DNA of 64,000 nt from Mucilaginibacter sp. CSA2-8R (GCF_038806765.1 NZ_CP152389.1:1426001-1490000), one strand, 5' to 3'; shown: positions 42,501-50,366, counted from the stretch's first letter. Numbers and translations: made by a program. Notes: generated from the letters alone by a model not told the origin.

Positions 42501-42626
42501 GTTGTTTAACAGTGTAGCGGCAGTGTGGTAAGTGCGGTATAGCTGAAATGATGGATTTTGCTGAGCACTTACACTTAAGGTGCTTAACAACAAAGCACTT
42601 ACAGCAATGGGTTTGAGTTTAATCAT
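39561..42626 (-). CDS. Large periplasmic tetratricopeptide-repeat protein
   Basis: This protein of about 1,021 residues has a signal peptide (MIKLKPIAVSALLLSTLSVSA-Q) and tandem TPR-like helical pairs throughout, with repeated patterns such as A..YF.IG..Y...G and ALVNFEKLKNS. Periodic short loops are seen (for example KYNDALIWFNKI, NYKEAVEILEPI, KYNEAVVFLKRL). It ends in a hydrophilic tail (NATGDTNIGTESNKQD). TPR solenoids are protein-binding scaffolds. It is the first gene of the cluster and lies 18 bases before the barrel gene, so it probably works with the barrel. An upstream start at 42641 would add five residues. Confidence 0.85.
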   Translation of the reverse strand: MIKLKPIAVSALLLSTLSVSAQQNPSFQLYRTYHTAATLLNNGQYVAAAEQYRLIEQSRLKTDNQSQFESEVSLLKENAKYYQALCALELGNDDAISLFLHFIKEHPENPLAKLAYFQIGKSYSKKQKYNDALIWFNKISDNQLNGKELTEYKFRKGYAYFEINDYKQAQELFSEVKDKQSPYSEDATYYFAYIAYLNKDYHVALVNFEKLKNSKKYENSYPYYITAVYFLDKRYDDVINYAIPILNTTKQQNETEMLRIVGASYFAKSDYANAVKYYSRFQSGDLGRTQSTQDDYQIGYAYYKTGNDKKAAIELEKLVNKNDVYSQNGNYTLGIIFLKQNNKQGARTAFQVASKLDFDKQLQEDALYEYAKLSYELSFNNQALEATRLYLRNYPRSKRTDEVKTLLGETLLNTKNYKEAVEILEPIVNNTPTAAEAYQKVTYYRGLEFYNERAFENAIGIFLRSLKHPRDEKIVALTTYWLAEAMYEVRKYGESVEQFEAFLDNPEAKQSGVYNFAFYGLGYAAFGAEQYSKAATYFERFLATRPADRNTENDAIARLADSYFVLKNYSAALSYYDKLRASGSKSQDYALFQRGMIQGLQSAPDAKISTMNDVLTRYPNSDFADDAAFEIAYTYFLKNEGDKAKSDLQNLIQKYPRSSYIPRALVTMGLIDYNNNQDDQAVESFKKVVQTYPSSDEAKQALKQIEKIYTDKGDAQTFISYASTTPIGNYSEAEQESIMATAANNLYLKGDWAGTVAAVGAYYDKAKRPIYDKQMRFIRAQSLVNLNRPNEAVADYNVILNDWTSAYTEKSLISMAKLYMAQQKYNEAVVFLKRLETNSEYKADYNFAINNLLLCYAQMEMSDDVLHYTQLVRDNEKSSEEDKFKTGLFAGKAYLEKGDTTAAVKEFNYTVANTKTVSAAEAKYNVAEIEYKKRNYKASLNTATELTTKLDRYDYWVAKALILMADNYVGLKNAYQAKATLQSIIDGYKGNDDIVPTAKAKLEKLNATGDTNIGTESNKQD

Positions 42627-42815
42627 AGAAACTGTTAACAAAAAGCAAGATGCAAAAATGCAATCTGGTTGATATTTTCACAAACCGGATTGCACATTTT
42701 TAACGAAAGTAACTATTAGATGGTATATGTTGGTAAACTTTGTATAACAATCGGTTTACCCTCAGCCATTTAATTTTTGCGAAGAAAATTTTGCAACTGT
42801 TTTATGTTTACAGCT

Positions 42816-43178
42816 TTAGGCGGCTAACTGTCGCTGTATTTTATTAAGTAACATGCTGATGTCGAAAGGCTTAGCTAAAAAATCATCAGGTGCGCATTCT
42901 TGCTTCAAAACATCCGAAACATTATGGCTGGCCGAAATCATGATTACAGGAATACTTTGAGTTTTGTTATTCAGCTTTACATTCTTACATAGGTCGCGAC
43001 CGTCGAGTCCGTTCAGCATAATGTCCATCAGTATAAGATCGGGGTGTTCTTTGTTAATTTTATCGAATAGCTGATGACCATCTGATAAGGTCTCAACCTG
43101 GTAACCGGAATCTTCCAATATTAACTGTAAAACTTCTAATATATCTTGATCGTCATCTACCGCTAATATCCTGCTCAT
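42816..43178 (-). CDS. Stand-alone response regulator receiver domain
   Basis: This 120-residue protein is a single CheY-like receiver with no output domain. The acidic pocket is VDDD near residues 7-10, the phosphoacceptor is Asp 52 (LILMDIML), the switch Ser is at 82 (VIMISAS) and the conserved Lys is at 103 (LAKPFD). No histidine kinase is encoded in the window. Such orphan receivers act by protein contact or as phosphate relays. Upstream, about 500 bases have no gene. Confidence 0.92.
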   Translation of the reverse strand: MSRILAVDDDQDILEVLQLILEDSGYQVETLSDGHQLFDKINKEHPDLILMDIMLNGLDGRDLCKNVKLNNKTQSIPVIMISASHNVSDVLKQECAPDDFLAKPFDISMLLNKIQRQLAA

Positions 43179-43684
43179 GGTATGTTCTGTAACGTGTATG
43201 TATTCTTAATGCAATCTGTGTATTAAAAAAGTATTAAAACCGCATTTGAATATCTCTCGGTTTGCAATTAATGCGCCAACACGTATTTAATAGTATCATT
43301 TACAACGCAGAACAGGGCATATTAATAAGAATAACATCATAAAAGCTTAGCAGTAGCCAAATGTGTTAGCAAATTATAACTAAAAATGTGGGTATAATAT
43401 GTAAAGTTAGTTACCAACACAATTTATAAACATTTTACTAACTTGGTAGGAGTGTTATTAACAGTGTTTTGTTTTGGCAACAATTGTAGTGCATCGAAAT
43501 GTTAAAACGGCTATTATTTTATACACTGAACTGTGTTATTTAAATTATAGAAAAATTTGAGCATATAAGAAAAGTAAAATAGTACAGGCAGTTAATCATA
43601 AGTGGGCGATTTTAACTACATAGGCATCACAGGTATACAAAGCATTCCAAATAACTCGTTTGCCCCGAACGAAAACGCAAGTAG
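43179..43684. other. About 505 bp intergenic region with no gene
   Basis: The stretch between the orphan response regulator and the threonylcarbamoyladenylate synthase gene holds no open frame of protein-like character and no tRNA. It is AT-rich; it should contain the promoter of the response regulator (minus strand). I see no strong hairpin or repeat in it. Confidence 0.6.
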
Positions 43685-44251
43685 TTATTTTCTGATAAAG
43701 GCGAATTTACCATCAGGTTCAAGGCGCATAATAGTAGATGGCTTCTTGATGCTCAAATCGTGCTGGTCCTGATTTACCACATAATCTACTCCGTTAATAA
43801 TTTCATCGCTTACCTGGCTAAAATTTTGCGGCGAGGGCTGCCCGCTGATGTTAGCTGAGGTAGATACCAATGGCTTGCGCAATCGTTGTATCAGTTGCTG
43901 GCAAAAGGGATGTGTACTTACACGTACACCCACGCTGCCATCGGCCGCAATAAGGGCAGGGGATATGTTTTTTGCGCCGGGCATTACCAGCGTTAAAGGG
44001 TTTTCCGCAAACTCAATCAGGTCGTAAGCAATGGCGGGCACTTCGCGTATGTAGCTTTCGAGCTTGTTTTCGGTATCGAGTAAAATAATCATGCTTTTTT
44101 CCTGGGCACGCTGCTTAAGCGCATAAATCTTCTGGATAGCTTCGGTATTGGTCGCATCGCAACCTAAGCCCCATATAGTATCGGTAGGATATAAGATGAT
44201 ACCGCCCTGGTTAATCACCTCCAGTGCATTTTTTACTTCGTCTTTAAGCAT
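43685..44251 (-). CDS. L-threonylcarbamoyladenylate synthase (Sua5/YciO/YrdC family)
   Basis: This 188-residue YrdC-fold protein makes threonylcarbamoyl-AMP for the t6A modification of tRNA. Family blocks: GGIILYPTDTIWGLGCDATN near the start, KIYALKQRAQEKSMIILL with substrate-binding basic residues, and the later PLVSTSANISGQPSP. There is no C-terminal Sua5 domain, so it is the short TsaC/YrdC type. Its start lies 8 bases inside the end of the preceding glycosyltransferase gene. YciO-type relatives are a possible alternative. Confidence 0.87.
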   Translation of the reverse strand: MLKDEVKNALEVINQGGIILYPTDTIWGLGCDATNTEAIQKIYALKQRAQEKSMIILLDTENKLESYIREVPAIAYDLIEFAENPLTLVMPGAKNISPALIAADGSVGVRVSTHPFCQQLIQRLRKPLVSTSANISGQPSPQNFSQVSDEIINGVDYVVNQDQHDLSIKKPSTIMRLEPDGKFAFIRK

Positions 44252-45371
44252 AAGATAGCGTTTTTTGATATACCTGTATTAGTTGTGCAGCTAGCTTTTC
44301 GTTGTTAAAATTATAACAATATTCAAACCCTTTTAACATCATTTCCTGTCGTAATGCCGGGGTGTTCCAGACCTTATTAATTTTCTTGGCCAAGTCAAGT
44401 TCGTCGTCCGGGTCAACATAAAGGCTATGCGGGCCACCGGCTTCCTCCAGGCATGAACCTTTTGCGGCTATGACCGGTACACCCGAATATAGCGCCTCTA
44501 ATATCGGAATACCAAAACCTTCATAGCGCGACGGATAAACAAATACCGTAGCCATTTGGTAAAAGGCCGGTAATTCCTGAAAAGTTACCTCGCGTAAAAA
44601 TGTAACGCGGTCGGTGAGTTGGTGCGCTTCCAAGTAGTTTTTTACCTCTTCAAAATATGCTTTGGGTTTGCCAATCACAAACAACTGCTCATTACCACGC
44701 GTATGCGGTAATGCTTTAATGAGCAGAAGCAGGTTTTTGCGCTCTTCGATGGTACCTACGCTTAACAGGAAGCGCTTAGGCAGGTTGTATTTTTTTCTTA
44801 TCAGCGTTTTCTGTGCTTCGCTCTGGTGAAGCTTAAAAGCCGGATCACAGTCTTGGTAAACCACCTCGATTTTAGAGGCGTCAATCTGGAGTAGTTCTAT
44901 TAAATCTTGCTTGGTTTTTTCGCTTACTGCAATGATCCGGTCGGCTGCTGAACAGGCATATTTTATTTTAGCCTGATAAATCAGGCGGTCAATCCATTTG
45001 TAATACTGCGGAAAGCGTAAGAAAATAAGGTCGTGTACGGTTAGCACACTTTTTACACCACTTTTTTTGATACCCAAAGGTAACTCATGACTTAAGCCAT
45101 GATATATATTAACACCATCATGCTTTAAATTACTAATGATGCCTGTGGTACGCCACCAGGCGCTTGGTGCAAAGCCGGATGGTGGTACCACGCGCGTATT
45201 GCGGAGTTGTTGTAAGTATGCTAAGTGCTGGTTGTTTTTAGTATACGGCGTATAAAGTGTATACTGATGCTCGGGGAATTGCGTGGCTAACCCGCTGATA
45301 AGCCATCGGCTGTAATTACCTAAGCCGGTATTATTTAAAAAAGCCCGTTTGGCATCAAATCCAATATGCAT
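44244..45371 (-). CDS. Family 4 (group 1) glycosyltransferase
   Basis: This 375-residue GT-B retaining glycosyltransferase resembles mannosyltransferases of the GT4 family. The N-terminal domain has NNTGLGNYSRWLISGL and VLTVHDLIFLRFPQYYKW. The C-terminal domain has SVGTIEERKNLLLLIKALP and the donor-binding VYPSRYEGFGIPILEALYSGVPVIA with the E-x7-E motif (EGFGIPILE). Length is normal. It is likely cytoplasmic or membrane-associated. The acceptor is unknown. It overlaps the TsaC-like gene by 8 bases and may be co-transcribed with it by chance of layout rather than function. Confidence 0.88.
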   Translation of the reverse strand: MHIGFDAKRAFLNNTGLGNYSRWLISGLATQFPEHQYTLYTPYTKNNQHLAYLQQLRNTRVVPPSGFAPSAWWRTTGIISNLKHDGVNIYHGLSHELPLGIKKSGVKSVLTVHDLIFLRFPQYYKWIDRLIYQAKIKYACSAADRIIAVSEKTKQDLIELLQIDASKIEVVYQDCDPAFKLHQSEAQKTLIRKKYNLPKRFLLSVGTIEERKNLLLLIKALPHTRGNEQLFVIGKPKAYFEEVKNYLEAHQLTDRVTFLREVTFQELPAFYQMATVFVYPSRYEGFGIPILEALYSGVPVIAAKGSCLEEAGGPHSLYVDPDDELDLAKKINKVWNTPALRQEMMLKGFEYCYNFNNEKLAAQLIQVYQKTLSYA

Positions 45372-45514
45372 TGTGGAAGAATTAGTTATTGGATTATTGA
45401 GTTACTAGGTTGTTTTTATCGTTAAACACGTAATCATTTCTCGACATACTCATCCTAATAACTCAATAACTTATTAACTATATTCCCATAAAGGAAACTT
45501 AACAACTAAGCAGC

Positions 45515-46333
45515 TTAAACCGCTACGTTATTATCGCGCAACGCGTCGTTTAAAGAGGTTTTTTTATCAGTTGATTCTTTACGTTTGCCGATAATCAGGG
45601 CGCAAGGTACCTGATACTCGCCGGCAGGGAATTTTTTAGTATACGAACCCGGAATAACTACCGAACGTGCAGGTACACGCCCTTTGTATTCAACCGGCTT
45701 TTCGCCTGTAACGTCGATAATTTTGGTTGATGCTGTTAACACCACATTTGCACCTAATACAGCTTCTCGCTCAACATGTACACCCTCAACTACAATAGCG
45801 CGCGAACCTAAAAAGCAGTTGTCTTCGATGATTACCGGCGCTGCCTGTACAGGCTCTAATACGCCGCCAATACCTACACCACCGCTTAAATGGCAATGTT
45901 TGCCTACTTGTGCACAAGAGCCTACCGTTGCCCACGTATCAACCATAGTACCCTCGTCTACAAACGCGCCTATGTTTACGTATGATGGCATCATAATTAC
46001 GCCTTTGGCTAAATGAGCGCCGTAACGGGCAATACCATGAGGAACCACGCGTACACCAGTTTTGCGGTAGTCGGTTTTTAGTTTCATTTTGTCATGAAAC
46101 ACAAAGGGACCTACCTTTATCTCTTCCATTTGCATGATTGGAAAATAAAGGATGACAGCTTTTTTAATCCAGTCGTTTACGTGCCAGCGACCTGCGATTA
46201 CTTCGGCTACACGCATTTCACCTTTATCTAAACGTTCAATTACCGTTTCAACGGCATTAACGTACTCACTTCCGTTAAGTAGACCCCGGTCTTCCCAGGC
46301 ATCCTCTATCATTTTTTTTAAAGTAGCGGCCAT
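45515..46333 (-). CDS. dapD: Tetrahydrodipicolinate N-succinyltransferase DapD
   Basis: This 272-residue trimeric acyltransferase uses succinyl-CoA to block the amine of tetrahydrodipicolinate on the way to diaminopimelate and lysine. N-terminal helical part (1-100) with ETVIERLDKGEMRVAE, then a left-handed beta-helix of hexapeptide repeats (about 105-235) with YVNIGAFVDEGTMVDTWATVG and VIEDNCFLGSRAIVVEG. The C-terminal GSYTKKFPAGEYQVPCALIIGKR is characteristic. Length and motifs are normal. Confidence 0.93.
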   Translation of the reverse strand: MAATLKKMIEDAWEDRGLLNGSEYVNAVETVIERLDKGEMRVAEVIAGRWHVNDWIKKAVILYFPIMQMEEIKVGPFVFHDKMKLKTDYRKTGVRVVPHGIARYGAHLAKGVIMMPSYVNIGAFVDEGTMVDTWATVGSCAQVGKHCHLSGGVGIGGVLEPVQAAPVIIEDNCFLGSRAIVVEGVHVEREAVLGANVVLTASTKIIDVTGEKPVEYKGRVPARSVVIPGSYTKKFPAGEYQVPCALIIGKRKESTDKKTSLNDALRDNNVAV

Positions 46334-46528
46334 GCTTAAAATTTTCCCAAATATGAGAATTTTAAAGAAAATGCGACAGACAGATGTAAACTAAGTCTTT
46401 TAAACAATAATCTGCCAGTTTATCAAGTAACTAATCCTGCAAATAGCGCGTTATGCAAAGGGGTAATAAACTCAATTGAAAACTATAGCCTCAGTTTTTG
46501 CTTTCTTATTTGTTAATTTTGTTCAATT

Positions 46529-46942
46529 ATGCCTGAAAAAGAAAAACTACGTATAGATAAATATCTTTGGGCCATCCGCATATTTAAAACCCGTACTATG
46601 GCTTCTGAAGCGTGTAAGGCAGGGCGGGTAAAACTGAACGGCCAAAACATCAAAGCATCACACGAGGTAAAGGTGGGCGAAACCTACAATGTGTCTAAAG
46701 GACTTGAGCGTAAAATTATTACAGTGACCGGTTTGCTTGAAAACAGGGTAGATGCTAAAACGGCCGTTAACTTTTATGCTGACTTAACGCCGAATGAGCA
46801 AACACCTGGTTTTAAAAGTATGTTTCATGCGCCGGTTTTACGCCGCGACCGGGGTGCTGGCAGGCCAACCAAGCGCGACCGCCGCGAGATAGATGACCTG
46901 CAAGATGGTTATTTTGAAAAGAAGAAAGAGGACGAGGAATGA
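46529..46942 (+). CDS. S4-domain RNA-binding protein, Hsp15 (HslR)-like
   Basis: This 137-residue protein has an N-terminal S4 RNA-binding domain (about 5-65: LRIDKYLWAIRIFKTRTMAS, then RVKLNGQNIKASHEVKVGE) and a basic C-terminal tail rich in Arg/Lys/Asp. Hsp15 rescues stalled 50S-nascent-chain complexes. The tail RRDRGAGRPTKRDRREIDDL is a known feature of the family in this phylum as I recall it. A TAATTTTG element lies 7 bases before the ATG. Its stop overlaps the next gene by four bases. Confidence 0.85.
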   Translation: MPEKEKLRIDKYLWAIRIFKTRTMASEACKAGRVKLNGQNIKASHEVKVGETYNVSKGLERKIITVTGLLENRVDAKTAVNFYADLTPNEQTPGFKSMFHAPVLRRDRGAGRPTKRDRREIDDLQDGYFEKKKEDEE

Positions 46943-47217
46943 AACCAACTATTAGCATTGAGTACTGCCCAAAATGCGGCTGGATGCTGCGTGCCGCTTA
47001 CATGGCACAAGAACTGCTGACTACCTTTAGTGAAGATGTGCATGGTGTTTTGCTGCAACCCAGTGAGGTAAGCGGCAGCTATCTTATTAGCATTGATGGA
47101 AAAGTAGTCTTTAACCGCATAGATGAAGGCCGTTTCCCGGAAACAAAAGAATTGAAGCAATTAGTACGCGATGTAGTAAACCCCGAAAAGAGTTTGGGGC
47201 ATTCGGATAAAAAGTAA
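46939..47217 (+). CDS. Rdx/SelW-like thioredoxin-fold protein
   Basis: This 92-residue protein matches the Rdx family (SelT/SelW/SelH): EYCPKCGWMLRAAYMAQELL near the start contains the CxxC redox motif (Cys 10, Cys 13) where eukaryotic proteins have CxxU. A late VVFNRIDEGRFPETKELKQLV block is also typical. It is cytosolic and has no selenocysteine codon. Its ATG overlaps the end of the S4 protein gene by four bases, a tight coupling that hints at a shared role in protein-stress response. Exact partner is unknown. Confidence 0.85.
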   Translation: MKPTISIEYCPKCGWMLRAAYMAQELLTTFSEDVHGVLLQPSEVSGSYLISIDGKVVFNRIDEGRFPETKELKQLVRDVVNPEKSLGHSDKK

Positions 47218-47252
47218 GATATAATCTGGCGATAGTGATTGCCTAAACGTAA

Positions 47253-47287
47253 AGAGCCGCGTAATGCATTAACATTTACGCGGCTCT
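47253..47287. terminator. 12-bp terminator stem between convergent genes
   Basis: AGAGCCGCGTAA (47253-47264) pairs with TTACGCGGCTCT (47276-47287) around an 11-base loop. It is GC-rich, lies 36 bases after the Rdx gene and 26 bases beyond the end of the convergent E1 gene, and is followed on the plus strand by CTATTTTAATC. Confidence 0.8.
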
Positions 47288-47312
47288 GCTATTTTAATCT
47301 TGGCTGGTGTTG

Positions 47313-49742
47313 CTACCAGATAGAAGGGAATTTTTGAGGGTTGCTGTCGTACATAATTTCGTAAACAGCTTCTATAATATCATCAGCCGAGGGTTTGGTA
47401 AAGTAATCACCATCAGAACCGTAGGGCGGACGGTGGTCTTTAGCGCAAAGCGTTTTAGGTGCGGCATCCAGATAACGGTAGCCACCTTGCTTCTCGAGCA
47501 CATTTTGCAAAATATAGGCAGATGCACCACCCGGAACATCCTCATCTACCACCAGCAATTTATTGGTTTTTTGCAGTGAGGTAACGCAGGCATTATCTAA
47601 ATCAAATGGATATAAGGTTTGAGGATCTATCACTTCAATATGAATACCCATTGTTTTTAACTCGGTTGCAGCCTCTTGCACAATGCGCAGGGTAGAGCCG
47701 TAAGAAATTACGGTAACATCAGTACCGGGTATTACAATTTCGGCAATACCTAACGGTACAGTAAACTCACCAACGTTGGCAGGTAGCTTTTCTTTTAAAC
47801 GGTACCCGTTCAAGCTCTCAATCACCATGGCAGGTTCGTCGCCTTGTAACAAAGTGTTATACATGCCGGCAGCCTGTGTCATGTTGCGCGGCACACAAAT
47901 ATGAATACCTCTCAGTGTATTTAACAATGCACCCATAGGCGATCCTGAGTGCCAGATACCCTCTAAACGATGTCCGCGCGTCCGGATAATCAGCGGAGCT
48001 TTTTGCCCGCCGCGGGTACGGTAGCTTAAGCTGGCTAAATCGTCGCTTAAAACGGTTATGGCCCATATCCAGTAATCCAGGTACTGTATTTCGGCAATAG
48101 GCTTTAAACCACGCATGGCCAAACCCATGCCCTGGCCAATAATGGTTGATTCGCGGATGCCGGTGTCAGTAATGCGTATATCGCCGTATTTAGCCTGTAA
48201 GCCTGCAAAGCCCTGGTTTACGTCGCCAATGGCGCCCACATCCTCACCAAACGCCACAATACGCTCGTCTCGTTCAAAAGCAGCATCAAAGCAAGCATTC
48301 AGCACTTCGCGGCCGTCCATCAGTTTGGCATTTTCATCATAAGTAGCCGCAATAACGGGCACCCGTAATGGCGAAAGGGGAGTGTCTGAAAATAATTTGG
48401 AGTTGAAACGTTCGCGGTTAAGTTCCATTTCGCCACTAAGCCACTCGGTTAATACCTGGCGTTCGGGCAAAGCCTCTTTAGCGGTAACGCGTAATGCTTT
48501 ACGTATGGCGTTTACAATATCTTTGCGACCCGGATCAACGCAGGCACGCAGGTCAGATGCAACATCTCTCAATTGCTCCACCGATGAATGCTGAGCCAGT
48601 TGCTCAATAAGCGAAGCGGCTTCATCCAGTTCGGCCTTTATTTCGGAAAGCAACTCGTTCCAGGCTTCGCGTTGGGCGTTACGCACATGCTTTTTGGCGT
48701 TTTCTTCAAGCTCACTGAGTTCTTGTTCGGTAATAATGGCCGAACTGATCATCCAGCTACGCATTTGCAGCAAGCAATCGTGCTCTGCTTCCCAGGCTAA
48801 CCTGTCGGCCGATTTATAACGCTCATGTGAGCCCGAGGTAGAGTGTCCCTGTGGTTGCGTAATTTCGATTACGTGGATGAGTACAGGTACGTGCTGTGTA
48901 CGGCAAAGCTCAATGGCCATGGCATAGGTTTCGCACAAGGCAGCATAATCCCAGCCTCGCACTTTAAATATCTCGTACCCGTTAGTGCCATCTTGGCGCT
49001 GAAACCCCTTAAGTGCCTCTGATATATCTTCTTTAGTGGTTTGCAAACTGGCCGGTACCGAAATGGCATAGGCATCATCCCATATAGAAATTGCCATAGG
49101 TACCTGTAAAACGCCGGCAGCGTTAAAGGTTTCTAAAAATATACCTTCGGATGTAGAGCCATTGCCAATAGTGCCAAAGGCTACCTCGTTGCCATTGACA
49201 GAAAACTGCTTTAAGTCCTTTAGTTCTTTATTCTGGCGGTATAATTTAGAGGCGTAAGCCAAGCCCAGTAAACGCGGCATATGGCCGCCGGTAGTAGATA
49301 TGTCTGCCGAACAGTTCATGGTTTCGGCCTGGTTAATCCAGGTGCCGTCGGGGTTAGCAAAACGGGTAGCATAGTGGCAATTCATTTGCCGCCCTGCCGA
49401 TGCCGGGTCTTTTTCTATATCCGGATGCGCATACAGCTGAGCAAAAAACTCTTTTAAAGTGCTCATGCCCGTGGCAAACATAAAAGTTTGGTCGCGGTAG
49501 TAGCCAGCCCGCCAGTCTCCTTTTTTAAAAGACTTAGCCATAGCCAATTGGGCCACTTCTTTGCCGTCGCCAAAAATACCGAACTTGGCTTTGCCGGTAA
49601 GCACTTCGCGGCGGCCCAGTATACTGGCCTGCCTGCTTTCGTAGCCTACGCGGTAATCATTAATAACGATATTTCTAAAATCGTTAAAGCTGAGTTCATT
49701 TTCGGTAAAGTTGCCGGTAGCCGGTTGGATGCTTTCTGGCAT
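47313..49742 (-). CDS. Branched-chain 2-oxoacid dehydrogenase E1, fused alpha and beta subunits
   Basis: This 809-residue thiamine-diphosphate enzyme joins E1-alpha (about 1-400) and E1-beta (about 470-809) in one chain. The alpha ThDP motif reads GTIGNGSTSEGIFLETFNAA then SIWDDAYAISVP: the usual GDG...NN is GNG...DD. The phosphorylation-loop-like SGSHERY is present. The beta part has VAFGEDVGAIGDVNQGF, GLAMRGLKPIAEIQYLDY and a C-terminal VVDEDVPGGASAYILQNV block. Two-subunit fusion is common in Bacteroidota. No E2 or E3 gene is adjacent, so substrate (2-oxoisovalerate or related) is inferred from similarity. Confidence 0.88.
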   Translation of the reverse strand: MPESIQPATGNFTENELSFNDFRNIVINDYRVGYESRQASILGRREVLTGKAKFGIFGDGKEVAQLAMAKSFKKGDWRAGYYRDQTFMFATGMSTLKEFFAQLYAHPDIEKDPASAGRQMNCHYATRFANPDGTWINQAETMNCSADISTTGGHMPRLLGLAYASKLYRQNKELKDLKQFSVNGNEVAFGTIGNGSTSEGIFLETFNAAGVLQVPMAISIWDDAYAISVPASLQTTKEDISEALKGFQRQDGTNGYEIFKVRGWDYAALCETYAMAIELCRTQHVPVLIHVIEITQPQGHSTSGSHERYKSADRLAWEAEHDCLLQMRSWMISSAIITEQELSELEENAKKHVRNAQREAWNELLSEIKAELDEAASLIEQLAQHSSVEQLRDVASDLRACVDPGRKDIVNAIRKALRVTAKEALPERQVLTEWLSGEMELNRERFNSKLFSDTPLSPLRVPVIAATYDENAKLMDGREVLNACFDAAFERDERIVAFGEDVGAIGDVNQGFAGLQAKYGDIRITDTGIRESTIIGQGMGLAMRGLKPIAEIQYLDYWIWAITVLSDDLASLSYRTRGGQKAPLIIRTRGHRLEGIWHSGSPMGALLNTLRGIHICVPRNMTQAAGMYNTLLQGDEPAMVIESLNGYRLKEKLPANVGEFTVPLGIAEIVIPGTDVTVISYGSTLRIVQEAATELKTMGIHIEVIDPQTLYPFDLDNACVTSLQKTNKLLVVDEDVPGGASAYILQNVLEKQGGYRYLDAAPKTLCAKDHRPPYGSDGDYFTKPSADDIIEAVYEIMYDSNPQKFPSIW

Positions 49743-49835
49743 ATATTATTCGTTTTGGCGGTAAAAATAAAAAATTCTGTATTGAAAATGTCAGTTATGA
49801 CATTTATCTATCATAACGTAAAGTAAGCATCGTTT

Positions 49836-49870
49836 TTGATACAACTTATTAAACTATTCAATTATATTTG
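49836..49870 (+). promoter_or_regulatory. Promoter of the DUF1573 gene
   Basis: TATATTTG at 49863-49870 is an exact match to TAnnTTTG. TTG at 49836-49838, 24 bases upstream, is a possible -33 element (slightly wide). The ATG at 49892 lies 21 bases downstream. An in-frame TTG at 49868 lies within this element, so it is unlikely to be the true start of the gene. Confidence 0.6.
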
Positions 49871-49891
49871 CGTATAAGCTATAAAAAGAAC

Positions 49892-50290
49892 ATGAAAAAA
49901 TTAATTATACTTTTTGCCGTAGTTTTGGGTTTCTCAATTACTGCATCTGCTCAGGATAATCAAAAACCTGAGTTTAAATTTAATGAAGAAAAACATGATT
50001 TTGGTAAAGTGCCTAAAGGCAAACCGGTAACCACAGTATTTGAGTATACTAACGTAGGTGTTGAGCCATTAATACTTACCGAAGTGCGCCCAACTTGTGG
50101 CTGTACCATTGCCGACTATACTAAAACCCCGGTAAAAAAAGGTGATAAAGGTACTATCTCCATTACTTACAACGCTGCTGTTGCAGCACCGTTTAGCAAA
50201 ACGATCGTTGTAACCTCGAATGCTAAAACCCCGGTAAAAAATTTGATTATTTCGGGCGAGGTAGTGGAAAATGCTGCTGCGACCCGCTAA
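49892..50290 (+). CDS. Exported DUF1573 protein
   Basis: This 132-residue protein has a signal peptide (MKKLIILFAVVLGFSITASA-Q) and one DUF1573 domain, an Ig-like beta-sandwich. Family blocks: KFNEEKHDFGKVPKGKPVTT, FEYTNVGVEPLILTEVRPTC, GCTIADYTKTPVKKGDKG and the late VVTSNAKTPVKNLIISGEV. Members are widespread in Bacteroidota, sometimes appended to other exported domains; the function is not established. Promoter position supports the ATG at 49892. It is followed by a perfect palindromic terminator. Confidence 0.9.
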   Translation: MKKLIILFAVVLGFSITASAQDNQKPEFKFNEEKHDFGKVPKGKPVTTVFEYTNVGVEPLILTEVRPTCGCTIADYTKTPVKKGDKGTISITYNAAVAAPFSKTIVVTSNAKTPVKNLIISGEVVENAAATR

Positions 50291-50310
50291 TACTTTTTAA
50301 CATTGATATG

Positions 50311-50340
50311 AAAGAAAGGCGCAATATTGCGCCTTTCTTT
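50311..50340 (+). terminator. 30-base perfect palindrome, terminator of DUF1573 gene
   Basis: The 30 bases are fully self-complementary: AAAGAAAGGCGCAAT and its reverse complement ATTGCGCCTTTCTTT. A T-rich run follows (GTTTACGCTTTTTAT). It begins 20 bases after the DUF1573 stop and lies upstream of the aminotransferase gene on the same strand. Confidence 0.85.
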
Positions 50341-50366
50341 GTTTACGCTTTTTATAATTTTGCAAC

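Noticed and set aside
46939..47217. Possible selenoprotein (SelW family)
   Set aside because: The redox motif is CPKC with ordinary cysteine codons and no in-frame TGA.
49868..49891. Upstream TTG start for the DUF1573 protein
   Set aside because: It lies inside an exact TAnnTTTG promoter element, and the ATG at 49892 gives a clean signal peptide.
50355..50362. TAATTTTG as promoter of the aminotransferase gene
   Set aside because: It is only five bases before the ATG and has no suitably spaced TTG; a leaderless transcript is possible but unsupported.
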